Shown here: one piece after another, positions 18,800 to 26,929 of the stretch
Layout of the letters: the number at the start of each line of letters is the position of its first letter
Position numbering within the stretch: the stretch's first letter is position 1
NCBI GenBank assembly: GCA_013286205.1
Contig: JABDGD010000010.1
Span: 1,097-51,492, forward strand
DNA length: 50,396 bases
Direction of reading: 5' to 3'
Origin: Candidatus Firestoneibacteriota bacterium
Lineage (GTDB): Bacteria > Oederibacteriota > Muellerivitia > Muellerivitales > Muellerivitaceae
Made by a program: the position numbers and the translations under genes
The notes under the pieces: model-generated
The model's database searches: none
What the model was told of the DNA's origin: nothing
What the model saw: the letters and a program-made list of their open reading frames with translations, nothing else

Positions 18800-19371
18800 T
18801 GATTAAATCCATACATCAGTACGTCACTGAAGAAGTTTGCCCGCGTATTGTGGATATATTGACGGGATCTGAATTTATATTGTCGGTCTTACTCTCTGCT
18901 GCGATAGCGATTTGGGGTGACAAGGTTTTATTTGGCTCTGTGAAAATGGAGCAAATTAGTACGGCGTTATTAACCTACTCGGCTATTGCCTTGGGCTTTT
19001 GTATTGCTGGATTGACCCTTGTGTTGACATTACCCAATAGCGAGTTTACGAAAAAACTATCTGAATCAAAACTTGATCCACAAGTTAACAATGGCCGTGA
19101 CGCCTACTCTGATCTTTTATTTGTTTTGTCTTGGGCGGCAATTTGCCATTGGTTGATCATTGTTGTTGTCATTCTGGCTATTGTTTTTAATGGATTTGAT
19201 ACAAAGATATTTGATGCTGGTCCCAGTGTTTACAGACGGGTAGGCGTTGGTATTACGGCGTTTGTCAGTCTCTATGGATTGTTTCAGTTTTTGATCGTCT
19301 TAATCACATTGTCGCAAGTGGGCCGTGTTTATATTGCGGAGATTAAGAAAAAAGGGAAGCCGAAAAAATAG
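18799..19371 (+). CDS. Four-helix inner-membrane protein, partner of the preceding gene
   Basis: A 190-residue protein with four predicted transmembrane helices at about residues 27-46, 56-80, 105-131 and 147-172, and a basic C-terminus (EIKKKGKPKK), consistent with both ends in the cytoplasm. Helix 2 contains GFCIAG and the loop after it is polar (LPNSEFTKKLSESKLD). Its ATG uses the last base of the preceding gene's TAA. The next gene starts about 80 bases later. It may be a membrane sensor or an effector that disturbs the membrane; nothing in the sequence settles which. Confidence 0.65.
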   Translation: MIKSIHQYVTEEVCPRIVDILTGSEFILSVLLSAAIAIWGDKVLFGSVKMEQISTALLTYSAIALGFCIAGLTLVLTLPNSEFTKKLSESKLDPQVNNGRDAYSDLLFVLSWAAICHWLIIVVVILAIVFNGFDTKIFDAGPSVYRRVGVGITAFVSLYGLFQFLIVLITLSQVGRVYIAEIKKKGKPKK

Positions 19372-19451
19372 CGATGCTGTGTTGTTGAATGCCGGCTGTT
19401 GTTACTACGGGTTACACAATTAATAATGCGAATGAAAAACTAGGGATCGAA

Positions 19452-21206
19452 ATGTCACTAAAAGGTGAAATCAAAAGTGAAAAGATACTAGTAAAAGATA
19501 TTTTTTCCCGAATGTGGTTTGGCATTCCTGAATATCAACGTCCCTATGTTTGGGGCGCGGACGAAGTCGGCGAGTTACTTGATGATTTAGTTTTCGCAAT
19601 GAATGATAAGCCTGATTTTGAATATTTCCTTGGTTCATTTGTGTTTCAAGCCAAGGCTGCTCAGCCTGAAAAGAATCAGGCTTTTAATGACAATGACCTT
19701 TTAGACGGTCAACAACGTATGACGACGCTTTTAATGTTGTTTGCGGTCATTAGAGACTTGAGCACGAATCCGAGTGCAAAGAAAACCTGCCAAAGCTGTA
19801 TTTACCAAGAAGGCAATGAATTTGCTCAGATACCAGAACGAATGAGACTGATGTTTGCGATTAGGGATGATGTGCAGAAGTTCATTGAAGATTTCATAAA
19901 GAAAGAGGATGGAACTAATTCCAAGGATGATCTCGTTAGATTGTCCGAAAACGCAGATGACATTTCAGTTAGAAATATGGCGGGCGCAGTATGTCTTATC
20001 CGTCAGTACTTTGATGAGAACAAGGACGTCAAACCAGAAAAAGTGTTGCAGTATCTACTCAACAAAGTTTTGTTAATTTATGTTTCGACGGAAGATTTAG
20101 AAGATGCATTTCGCCTTTTCACAATTCTAAATAACCGCGGAATTCCTCTGCGCAATAGTGATATTTTAAAATCGATAAACCTTGGAGCACTAGCCACGCC
20201 CGCCTTGAAGCAGAAGTTTGCAAAAATGTGGGAAGAAGCTGAAAGTGAACTCGGTGACGAGTTTGATCGTTTTTTAAATTATGTTAGAACTATTCTCGTA
20301 AAGGACAAGGCGCGATTAAATTTGCTTCAAGAATTTGAAGACAAAATATACGAGCCTAAAGAAAAAGATAAAGCCACCGGACAGAAAAAACCGATTCTCC
20401 TTAATAAGGGGAAGGAAACATTTGATTTAATAGAACGTTATTTGAGCCACTATAAGACGCTATTGGGTGGTCAAAACTTCAGTGAGTTCAAGAGTTTCAA
20501 ATTTGATAACTTGATAAAGATGATGCTTGCTGGTTTGCCTGCGACAGATTGGGTTCCGCCATTACTGCGATACTTTGACAAGTTTAAATATGATCGCTTA
20601 TTAGAGTTCTTAACCCTTTTAGATAATAAGTTCTCTGCGGATTGGATCGAACAAAAAACTCCGACTGACCGTATTGAAGCCATGAACGATATTATTAAAG
20701 TGGTTGATAGCGCAAAGAAACTGGAAGATGTATTTGGCTCTGGGTGTTTTGATTTTGATAAGAAAGAACTGATTAACGTTCTTGAATGGCGTCAGGTATA
20801 CGGAAGACGTTTTGCTCGATACATTTTGTTGAAACTGGATTACCTACTTCAAAATCATGATCAGCATATGCATTTCGAGACTTTGTCGGTTGAGCATATT
20901 CTTCCTCAGAACCCTCATGAAAATAGTCAGTGGGTAAAGGACTTTGCAAAGCAAGAACGCGATGAGTGGACTGATAAATTGGGTAATCTTGTTTTGATAA
21001 CGAGAAGTAAAAATTCATCTCAAGGACGTCTCGATTATTCGGAAAAGAAGGAGAAATACTTTTCAAAGTGTATAGATACTTGCCCCAATTCCATACGCTT
21101 GTTAAGTAGGTATTCAACCTGGAAGTTTTCCGATCTAAAACTTAATCATGAATACGTTTTAGGGAAACTAGGGGAGCATTACGATTTTAAAGGCTCCCCG
21201 AGTTAA
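19452..21206 (+). CDS. GmrSD-like modification-dependent restriction enzyme (DUF262-DUF1524)
   Basis: A 584-residue single-chain protein. I prefer ATG 19452 (AGGGA upstream) over ATG 19389, which lacks a ribosome site. The N-terminal DUF262/ParB-like NTPase domain shows IPEYQRPYVW (about 26-35) and DGQQRMTTL (about 84-92). The C-terminal DUF1524 His-Me/HNH nuclease shows VEHILPQNP (about 479-487), LGNLVLI and the terminal NSSQGRLDYSEKK block. Known GmrSD enzymes cut glucosylated or otherwise modified phage DNA, which complements the type I system upstream. Both domains look intact. Confidence 0.9.
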   Translation: MSLKGEIKSEKILVKDIFSRMWFGIPEYQRPYVWGADEVGELLDDLVFAMNDKPDFEYFLGSFVFQAKAAQPEKNQAFNDNDLLDGQQRMTTLLMLFAVIRDLSTNPSAKKTCQSCIYQEGNEFAQIPERMRLMFAIRDDVQKFIEDFIKKEDGTNSKDDLVRLSENADDISVRNMAGAVCLIRQYFDENKDVKPEKVLQYLLNKVLLIYVSTEDLEDAFRLFTILNNRGIPLRNSDILKSINLGALATPALKQKFAKMWEEAESELGDEFDRFLNYVRTILVKDKARLNLLQEFEDKIYEPKEKDKATGQKKPILLNKGKETFDLIERYLSHYKTLLGGQNFSEFKSFKFDNLIKMMLAGLPATDWVPPLLRYFDKFKYDRLLEFLTLLDNKFSADWIEQKTPTDRIEAMNDIIKVVDSAKKLEDVFGSGCFDFDKKELINVLEWRQVYGRRFARYILLKLDYLLQNHDQHMHFETLSVEHILPQNPHENSQWVKDFAKQERDEWTDKLGNLVLITRSKNSSQGRLDYSEKKEKYFSKCIDTCPNSIRLLSRYSTWKFSDLKLNHEYVLGKLGEHYDFKGSPS

Positions 21207-21215
21207 TGCTTCGTC

Positions 21216-21479
21216 TTATGTGGTTTGTGCAGGTGCTTCTAATTGCAGTGATAGTTTTGCGATTTGGTTCTTTAATTCATTCTTTTCTTTTGTTATGGAT
21301 GCATTTTGTTGTCGCAAAGTATTGTTTTGTTCTGCTTCGTTGCTACTCTTCCGTTGTAAATAATCGTTTTGGCGCGAGAGAGAATTGTTTTGAGCAGCCG
21401 ATTTAAACCATTTGTAACCACAATAAAGTGTTCCTATAGCACCGCCTATACCAAGCAGAATCCATAAACCTTTGTTCAT
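21216..21479 (-). CDS. Membrane-anchored coiled-coil protein
   Basis: An 87-residue protein with an N-terminal transmembrane helix (LWILLGIGGAIGTLYCGY, about residues 5-22) followed by about 55 residues of Asn/Gln/Leu/Lys-rich coiled coil (NNTLRQQNASITKEKNELKN). The layout resembles phage spanin or Rz-like and bZIP-type anchored coils, but no family is assigned. Its ATG overlaps the stop of the upstream regulator (ATGA), so the two are co-translated. It ends tail-to-tail with the GmrSD-like gene. Confidence 0.65.
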   Translation of the reverse strand: MNKGLWILLGIGGAIGTLYCGYKWFKSAAQNNSLSRQNDYLQRKSSNEAEQNNTLRQQNASITKEKNELKNQIAKLSLQLEAPAQTT

Positions 21480-21754
21480 TTCTTTACTCCTTTTGCTATT
21501 GCTGTACCGAGAAGTAATAAAAGGGCCGCAACGATACCCGCGCCGATTAGTACTTTCCCTATAGTGTCTCTTACTTCTTGTGTCTCAGCAGACTTCTCAA
21601 AAGACTCCATTAAGACCTTTTGATAATCGGTTGGAAAAGCATCGCCGCTTTCCCAGCGAATGATCGTGATTGAATGCACTCCGAATAACTGGGCGAATTG
21701 CGCCTGGGAGAGATTCAACTTCTTGCGAAGAGTTTTGATTTCTACTGGTGACAT
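21476..21754 (-). CDS. HTH regulator with C-terminal transmembrane helix
   Basis: A 92-residue protein starting at ATG 21754, the position that puts the DNA-binding domain at the N-terminus; a start at 21802 would add 16 unlikely residues. It has a helix-turn-helix (EIKTLRKKLNLSQAQFAQLF, then VHSITIIRWESGDAFPTDYQ), a polar linker and a C-terminal hydrophobic helix (VLIGAGIVAALLLLLGTAIA) ending KGVKK. A membrane-tethered DNA-binding protein could act as a one-component sensor. It is translationally coupled to a membrane coiled-coil gene and diverges from the replication-type genes at 21964. Confidence 0.75.
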   Translation of the reverse strand: MSPVEIKTLRKKLNLSQAQFAQLFGVHSITIIRWESGDAFPTDYQKVLMESFEKSAETQEVRDTIGKVLIGAGIVAALLLLLGTAIAKGVKK

Positions 21755-21765
21755 TACTAAAAATA

Positions 21766-21777
21766 TAACTAAAGTTA
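21766..21777. promoter_or_regulatory. Possible operator (TAACT-AA-AGTTA)
   Basis: A 5+5 inverted repeat with a 2-base spacer lies 12 bases upstream of the HTH-TM regulator start, in the 209-bp divergent region between it and the winged-helix gene at 21964. Its position suits autoregulation. The arms are short, so chance is possible. Confidence 0.3.
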
Positions 21778-21963
21778 CATTTTCTTGCAAGTTGAAATTC
21801 ACTTAATTCAATGAGTGGTCAAATGTGCCACCAAGATATGACAATTTGTATAAAATTCAATAAATGACGGTACCGCAAAAACGACTCACAGAATCAAGTA
21901 TGACTTAGGGTTGTTTTTGTGTCTTTTATTTGTGGTTTTAATTCTTTCCTCGAAGAGGTTGTT

Positions 21964-22446
21964 ATGGGTTTTCCTGGGTATTTTGCCAGAGTTAGTATTG
22001 AACTTCTTACAGACAAACGGCTTAAAGGCCTTCACATAAAGATTGTTTGCTGTCTCGATCTATATGGTTTCACTTTGGATAGAGGCTGTTGGCCTTCACG
22101 TAAGACCTTAGCTTCTGATTGTGGAGTAAGTGTAAGCCAAATAAGCCGGGCAACCAATTCCTTAAAAAGATGGGGATATATTGAAATAGAAAGGCGTGAT
22201 CTCAATCCCAATAAGCGATTAACGGCTGTATACCGAGCAACTCCCGAAGTTGGCATTATTTATTTCACGAAGGGCCGTAGATTTTGGAATAAACCAAATA
22301 TTTCTCAAGATGGTCTCGAATCATACACAGTTGAAACTGAAACAATAGATCCAGCTACAGTGACAAATACTTTCCGCTCTAAGATCAAAAAAAGAGCAAA
22401 AGGTTATTTCCCTAAAACGACAACGGCAAACCCCGACTACTCGTAA
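21964..22446 (+). CDS. Winged-helix DNA-binding protein (replication/plasmid type)
   Basis: A 160-residue protein. ATG 21964 has GAAGAGG upstream; an in-frame ATG at 21919 would add 15 residues without a better site. The N-terminal part resembles the helix-turn-helix of phage and plasmid replication initiators (helix_turn_helix_36): IKIVCCLDLYG, CWPSRKTLASDCGVSVSQIS, RATNSLKRWGYIEIERR. The C-terminal third is basic and polar. It heads the element's core gene set, before the ATPase, Xis and integrase. Replication or regulatory role is inferred. Confidence 0.7.
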   Translation: MGFPGYFARVSIELLTDKRLKGLHIKIVCCLDLYGFTLDRGCWPSRKTLASDCGVSVSQISRATNSLKRWGYIEIERRDLNPNKRLTAVYRATPEVGIIYFTKGRRFWNKPNISQDGLESYTVETETIDPATVTNTFRSKIKKRAKGYFPKTTTANPDYS

Positions 22447-22588
22447 TGCTAGCGGACGAATATTAGTTCGAAAACTTTTAGCGGTTCTTCTTTTTGATTT
22501 GTTTCTTTTGAGCATTTTATTAGGTGTTGAAGATAAGTAATGAAATGTTCCGGCCTTTATGGCTGAAATAAAACATTAGGAGAACGTC

Positions 22589-23005
22589 GTGGTCAATAAC
22601 ACAGTCAGCTTGAGTTTTGTGCGAGTTAAAGCAAAGAAATCTTTGGCAGCCAGGAAGTTTGAAAGGCATCTGCGCAATATTCAAGAGCAGTTTGGTTATC
22701 ACGTTGCAAATGAGTTGGAACATGCAACGGCGGTAACGATTTTGGGTCAATACCGGCTTATAGATACGTTGGGGGCTATTTGTGCACCATCGGATCAATA
22801 TACGGAAGTAGCATCTTCGAACCCGGAAGAGCACTCAAATGTTTTTGAGTTTAAGTTGGACAAGCACATTTGGTATTGCTCGATAAATGATGAGGTTCGG
22901 TTTTTTGGTTTCTTAAGAAGTTGTCTATTAATTTCGTCTTATCATGTTGAGGATCGACTGAGAACTCTGAAAGGGGAAGTCATCAAAAAAGTTGCCGAAC
23001 TATAA
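22589..23005 (+). CDS. Unknown protein of the element core
   Basis: A 138-residue protein starting at GTG 22589 after AGGAG. The N-terminus is basic (RVKAKKSLAARKFERHLRNI), then a mixed alpha/beta sequence (KLDKHIWYCSINDEVRFFGF). No signal peptide, membrane helix or known domain. A terminator at 23034 follows, making this a short separate unit between the winged-helix gene and the ATPase. Confidence 0.6.
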   Translation: MVNNTVSLSFVRVKAKKSLAARKFERHLRNIQEQFGYHVANELEHATAVTILGQYRLIDTLGAICAPSDQYTEVASSNPEEHSNVFEFKLDKHIWYCSINDEVRFFGFLRSCLLISSYHVEDRLRTLKGEVIKKVAEL

Positions 23006-23033
23006 AATATAAATTCTAAGTTCAAAGAAAAAC

Positions 23034-23074
23034 AAAAGGACGTACTTTGGAAACAAAGGCGTCCTTTTTTATTT
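23034..23074 (+). terminator. Rho-independent terminator
   Basis: AAAGGACG (23035-23042) pairs with CGTCCTTT (23060-23067) and is followed by a run of T's to about 23070. It ends the transcript of the 22589 gene and separates it from the ATPase-Xis-integrase unit. Confidence 0.8.
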
Positions 23075-23110
23075 ACCCACAAATATTTAAACAAATTAGG
23101 AGATTGAAAA

Positions 23111-24571
23111 ATGGCTACAAACCTATCTGGTGGAAGTGGTTCTGCTCAGAATAATGCAGATAAGAAGAACGTGAAAATGTCGGCTTGTTTTCCGGGTTTA
23201 ATTGACGTTGTAGATGCATCGGGGAAAACAGCGTATTTGATCAAAGGTGCAAATGGCTGTCCGGTGACGGCTGAAAGTGCCACGGTGGATGGAGTTGTGA
23301 TGATGCCGCCGCCCGCGAATAAGTTGCAATGGAAGCTTCCGAAAGCTGAAAACGTACTGAAATATCATGAAGCGGCATTGGAAAGAGAAGATAGTGCTAC
23401 GGACGAAGAACTGTTTAATGCCTTGGTCGAATACCATAAAAAGATATCCGAACTACCTTCCGAAGCCTATTACTTCTTGTTGGCCGCGTTTGATATGCAC
23501 ACCTATTTATTTGAGCAGTTTGAGTACTCTCCTATCTTATGTTTCTACGCTGTTCCAGAGCGCGGAAAATCAAGGACGGGGAAAGGGCTAGTTTATGTGG
23601 CTTACCGTGGACTTCATGTTGAGAGCCTTCGTGAGCCCTATATCTTTCGCTTTGCTGAAGATTGCAAGGGGACAATCTTCTTTGACGTTTTAGATATATG
23701 GAAAAAAGCTGAAAAACATGGCAGCGAAGACATGTTGCTACAACGATTTGAAAAAGGTTCGACGGTGCCACGGGTACTGTATCCGGATAAAGGAGCATTT
23801 GAAGACACGAAGTATTACCAGATATATGGTCCGACGATTGTTGCGACTAACGAAGAGGTGAATTTCATACTCGAATCAAGGTGTCTTTCCATAACGATGC
23901 CAGTGACTGATAAGGTGTTTGATAACGATGTTAAACCTGAATTTGCTTTACCGCTAAAGGAGCGGTTGACCGAGTTTAGGATTCGGCATTTGGATAGAGA
24001 ACTTCCTGCTGTTGAAAAACAGTTTCGGGGTCGCTTTGGGGATATCACAAGGCCTTTGATCCAGGTTATTAGAATTGTTGCCCCTTCAAAAGAAGCGGAG
24101 TTGATCGCCCTGTTCAATGACATGGAATATGGACGAAAAATGGAGAAATCTGAAGGTCTAAATGCTGAATTGATAAAAGCTATTGTTGGCCTCGGCTATA
24201 AGGTGAAAGCCGGTTTTCTCCCGATTAAGGACATTACGGATTTTATCAACGAAGGTCGCGTTAAGCAGTACCAATACTCTTACAAACGAATTGGGAATCT
24301 ATTGGCTGCTTTAGGGTTTCAGAAAGGGAAGACCAAGGATGGTGGTTCGGCTATTCAATACGACCAGGAGCTATTGAAGCAATTAGCCGTCCAACACGGA
24401 TTGAATTTACCCTCAGAACCCTCAGCAAGCTCAGCAAACCAGGGTGGGGATACTGGACTTGAAGAGCTTCCTGACCGTTTCCCACATCTGGCTAAGCCAA
24501 ATATTACTGGGGATTCAAATTTGAAAAATAGTAATGCTGAAGTAGGAGATATAGATGACATACCCTTCTGA
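23111..24571 (+). CDS. P-loop ATPase of replication/primase-helicase type
   Basis: A 486-residue protein starting at ATG 23111 with AGGAG upstream. A P-loop-like motif is at residues 149-159 (PERGKSRTGKG), followed by a Walker B-like GTIFFDVLD (187-195) and a conserved GPTIVATNE block (about 240), the order of AAA+/SF3-like helicase domains in mobile elements. The C-terminal 130 residues include a winged-helix-like region (YSYKRIGNLLAALGF) and a disordered acidic tail ending IDDIPF. The tail resembles SSB-type acidic tips, which recruit replication proteins. It probably replicates or mobilises the element. It overlaps the Xis-like gene by 17 bases. Confidence 0.6.
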   Translation: MATNLSGGSGSAQNNADKKNVKMSACFPGLIDVVDASGKTAYLIKGANGCPVTAESATVDGVVMMPPPANKLQWKLPKAENVLKYHEAALEREDSATDEELFNALVEYHKKISELPSEAYYFLLAAFDMHTYLFEQFEYSPILCFYAVPERGKSRTGKGLVYVAYRGLHVESLREPYIFRFAEDCKGTIFFDVLDIWKKAEKHGSEDMLLQRFEKGSTVPRVLYPDKGAFEDTKYYQIYGPTIVATNEEVNFILESRCLSITMPVTDKVFDNDVKPEFALPLKERLTEFRIRHLDRELPAVEKQFRGRFGDITRPLIQVIRIVAPSKEAELIALFNDMEYGRKMEKSEGLNAELIKAIVGLGYKVKAGFLPIKDITDFINEGRVKQYQYSYKRIGNLLAALGFQKGKTKDGGSAIQYDQELLKQLAVQHGLNLPSEPSASSANQGGDTGLEELPDRFPHLAKPNITGDSNLKNSNAEVGDIDDIPF

Positions 24572-24782
24572 AGACGAATTAATGACTTATAAACAAGTCG
24601 GCGAGGAGGCTCAAGTCCCAATTGAAACGGTGAAGTATTGGCGTCAAACAGGGCAGCTTCGTGTAGTGAAAGTCGGCAAACATCCGCGTGTATGGCGTTC
24701 AGACTTTAACAAGGCTTTTAAAAAGCCTGATATAATGCCGCCGCCTGAGACGTTGGGAGGCGATGAAGATGGGAAAGCCTAA
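24555..24782 (+). CDS. Excisionase-like MerR/HTH_17 protein
   Basis: A 75-residue protein with the DNA-binding domain of excisionases: ELMTYKQVGEEAQVPIETVK, then YWRQTGQLRVVKVGKHPRVW, then a short helix. The start at ATG 24555 lies inside the ATPase gene and the end overlaps the integrase start, so all three are coupled. Its job would be to bend attachment-site DNA and direct the integrase to excision. Confidence 0.8.
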   Translation: MTYPSEDELMTYKQVGEEAQVPIETVKYWRQTGQLRVVKVGKHPRVWRSDFNKAFKKPDIMPPPETLGGDEDGKA

Positions 24783-25842
24783 CGTCAATAAGTTACCAGA
24801 GCATTTGCGAAGAGATTCCGCTGGGTACTTCCTTGATTACTGGGTTGAGGAAGGCGGAGAAAATAAGCGTAAGCGGGAACGTTTAGGGCATATTCCTTTA
24901 ACGCAAGCTAAACGGATATTAGCTCTGAAAATGTCGAACATTGTTGAACGTCGCTATGTGGCTGAAGTTAAGCCGCGAGTAACGTTCGACGAAGCGGCAA
25001 ATAGTTTCCTGGTTTATTCTGAGATGAGGAAGAAGAGCTTTGCGCGGGACAAGCAGTTGGTGGCCCACTTGAAAGCCTTCTTTAAAGTTCGACTGCTTGA
25101 GAGCTTGACGCTAGATAGTATTGAAGAATACGTTAAGTTCCGGCGTGTGGAACGGCCATCTTTGTCGAATACGACATTGAACCGCGAAATCGTTTGTTTG
25201 AAAACGATTGTGAATCGTGCTGTTTATAATGGCCAACTCGTCAGGAATCCAATTTCGCGGATAAAGTTATTCAAGGAAAATCCTCGAACTAGGACGCTTA
25301 CAACTGATGAATACCTAAGGCTGATTGAACATTGCGCCAGTCATTTAAAGCCAATTATTATGTTGGCTTATGTGACTGGAATGAGGTTCAAGGAGGTGCT
25401 GCGGTTGCAATGGAATCAGATCGATTTCCAAAACGAAGTTATTGTTTTGGCGGCTACTGATACCAAAACGCAAGAACGTAGGGAAGTTCCTGTGGATGTG
25501 GAATTGCTAGGTTTGTTACAGCAGATTCCGAGAACACTTGGTTGTCCTTTTGTATTTACTTATAAAGGGAAGCCGATTAAAAGGATATCTACCGCCTTTA
25601 ACCGAGCTTGTGAAAGAGCGAAGATTGAGAACTTTAGGTTTCATGATCTTCGTAGATGTGCGGTCACAAACTTTCGGAAAGCGGACGTGTCCGATGATGT
25701 TACTATGAGCATCAGCGGGCATAAGACGCGTGCTGTATTTCGGAGTTACGATGCTATTGATCGCGGCGACCGGAAGAAGGCATTGGCGAAGGTAAGGCAG
25801 AATGACACGAATAAGACAAACGCGGTGTCAGCGGCCAGTTAA
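24769..25842 (+). CDS. Tyrosine recombinase/integrase
   Basis: A 357-residue phage-type integrase. I choose ATG 24769 because GGGAGG (24755-24760) is 8 bases away; ATG 24763 is only 2 bases from it. The N-terminal arm-binding and SAM-like core-binding domains (TFDEAANSFLVYSEMRKKSF onward) precede the catalytic domain. Counting from 24763, the residues are R208 (TGMRFKE), K235 (TKTQERR), H294 and R297 (HDLRR), H320 (SGHKT) and Y329 (FRSYD). The set is complete, so the element may still be mobile. It lies 50 bp from the right attachment repeat. Confidence 0.95.
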   Translation: MGKPNVNKLPEHLRRDSAGYFLDYWVEEGGENKRKRERLGHIPLTQAKRILALKMSNIVERRYVAEVKPRVTFDEAANSFLVYSEMRKKSFARDKQLVAHLKAFFKVRLLESLTLDSIEEYVKFRRVERPSLSNTTLNREIVCLKTIVNRAVYNGQLVRNPISRIKLFKENPRTRTLTTDEYLRLIEHCASHLKPIIMLAYVTGMRFKEVLRLQWNQIDFQNEVIVLAATDTKTQERREVPVDVELLGLLQQIPRTLGCPFVFTYKGKPIKRISTAFNRACERAKIENFRFHDLRRCAVTNFRKADVSDDVTMSISGHKTRAVFRSYDAIDRGDRKKALAKVRQNDTNKTNAVSAAS

Positions 25843-25892
25843 AGTTGTACCATGGTGCAGGTTATTGCTTAATAATCAGCGAATTTAATGAT

Positions 25893-25972
<80 letters not shown>

Positions 25973-25980
25973 CTTGTCAT

Positions 25981-26020
25981 AAAGCCAATACGCTAAAGCG
26001 AATTGGCTTTTGTTATTTTT
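25981..26020 (+). terminator. Host terminator of tRNA-Phe
   Basis: AAAGCCAAT (25981-25989) pairs with ATTGGCTTT (26002-26010), with an inner CGCT/AGCG stem, followed by TGTTATTTTT. It lies 10 bases after the tRNA on the chromosomal side, so it is probably the original terminator of the single ancestral tRNA-Phe gene. Confidence 0.75.
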
Positions 26021-26030
26021 GATGGAAGAT

Positions 26031-26070
26031 TGGTGTACCCAGACCATTTTGTCCGGGTACACCACTTTTT
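26031..26070 (+). terminator. Second strong terminator
   Basis: A perfect 10-bp stem, TGGTGTACCC (26031-26040) with GGGTACACCA (26055-26064), is followed by CTTTTT. It insulates the glycosyltransferase operon from upstream transcription. Confidence 0.8.
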
Positions 26071-26162
26071 AACTCCTCTCTTTGTTCAACTTTCCTCACA
26101 TTGCTACTGTTCTTTCGTTCGGATAAACTAACGACGCCTTTAATCCAGATGAAGGGTAAATC

Positions 26163-26918
26163 ATGTCCGCTTCCAGAACCCACATTGTGATTGGCACCCC
26201 TTGTTACGGCGGCCAGGTCACCAGCGTTTTTGCCTCTTCTTTATTGAAGCTTCAACATGCTTTAGGCCAGCAAAAACAGATCGACTTGACGGTTCTGATG
26301 CTCGGAGGGGACGCGTTGATTACCCGTGCCCGCCAAAACATTGTGGCTCAATTTATGGAAAATCCCGATGCCACCCACTTGCTGTTTATTGACGGTGACA
26401 TTGGTTTTGAGCCGGAACAGGTTCAGCGGCTTCTTAATTTTGACGCGGATATGACCGCGGCGGTTTATCCCACCAAAAGAATTGATTGGGACAAGGTAAA
26501 AGCGGCGGCCCAAACGGATAAAGGTCATCTAGACAAGGCGGCCCTGTCTTATGTGATGGAGTTTGTGCCCTTGAAAGAGGCGGCGTTAAAAAATGGTTTT
26601 GCCAAGGTTCGCTTCGCGGGAACAGGTTTTTTAATGATTAAACGCGACGTGATTGCCCGCATGATTGAGCATTACCCTGAACTTAAATACAGCCGTGAAA
26701 ACCGGGCGGAAGATACGCTGAAGGATAGCCGTTGGCGGTCCGCGCTTTTTAACTGCATGATTGATCCGGTCACCGGTGTTTATTTGAGTGAAGATTTTAG
26801 TTTTTGCCGTCGATGGACAGAGATGGGTGGAGAGATTTGGGCGGACTTACAAAGCCGCTTAAGCCACACCGGGTCCATGACTTTTTCGGGTGACACGGCC
26901 ACTCAATTTCCAGTTTAG
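26163..26918 (+). CDS. GT-A-fold glycosyltransferase-like protein
   Basis: A 251-residue cytoplasmic protein. It begins with a Rossmann-like strand (HIVIGTPCYGGQVTSVFASS) and has the metal-binding DxD-type motif in HLLFIDGDIGFEPEQV (about residues 73-88), followed by ADMTAAVYPTKRID. This matches small GT2-like glycosyltransferases that use a nucleotide sugar. The acceptor is unknown. It sits 11 bases upstream of a phosphohexomutase gene that could supply sugar phosphates, suggesting a surface-polysaccharide role. Confidence 0.7.
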   Translation: MSASRTHIVIGTPCYGGQVTSVFASSLLKLQHALGQQKQIDLTVLMLGGDALITRARQNIVAQFMENPDATHLLFIDGDIGFEPEQVQRLLNFDADMTAAVYPTKRIDWDKVKAAAQTDKGHLDKAALSYVMEFVPLKEAALKNGFAKVRFAGTGFLMIKRDVIARMIEHYPELKYSRENRAEDTLKDSRWRSALFNCMIDPVTGVYLSEDFSFCRRWTEMGGEIWADLQSRLSHTGSMTFSGDTATQFPV

Positions 26919-26929
26919 ACAAGGACACC

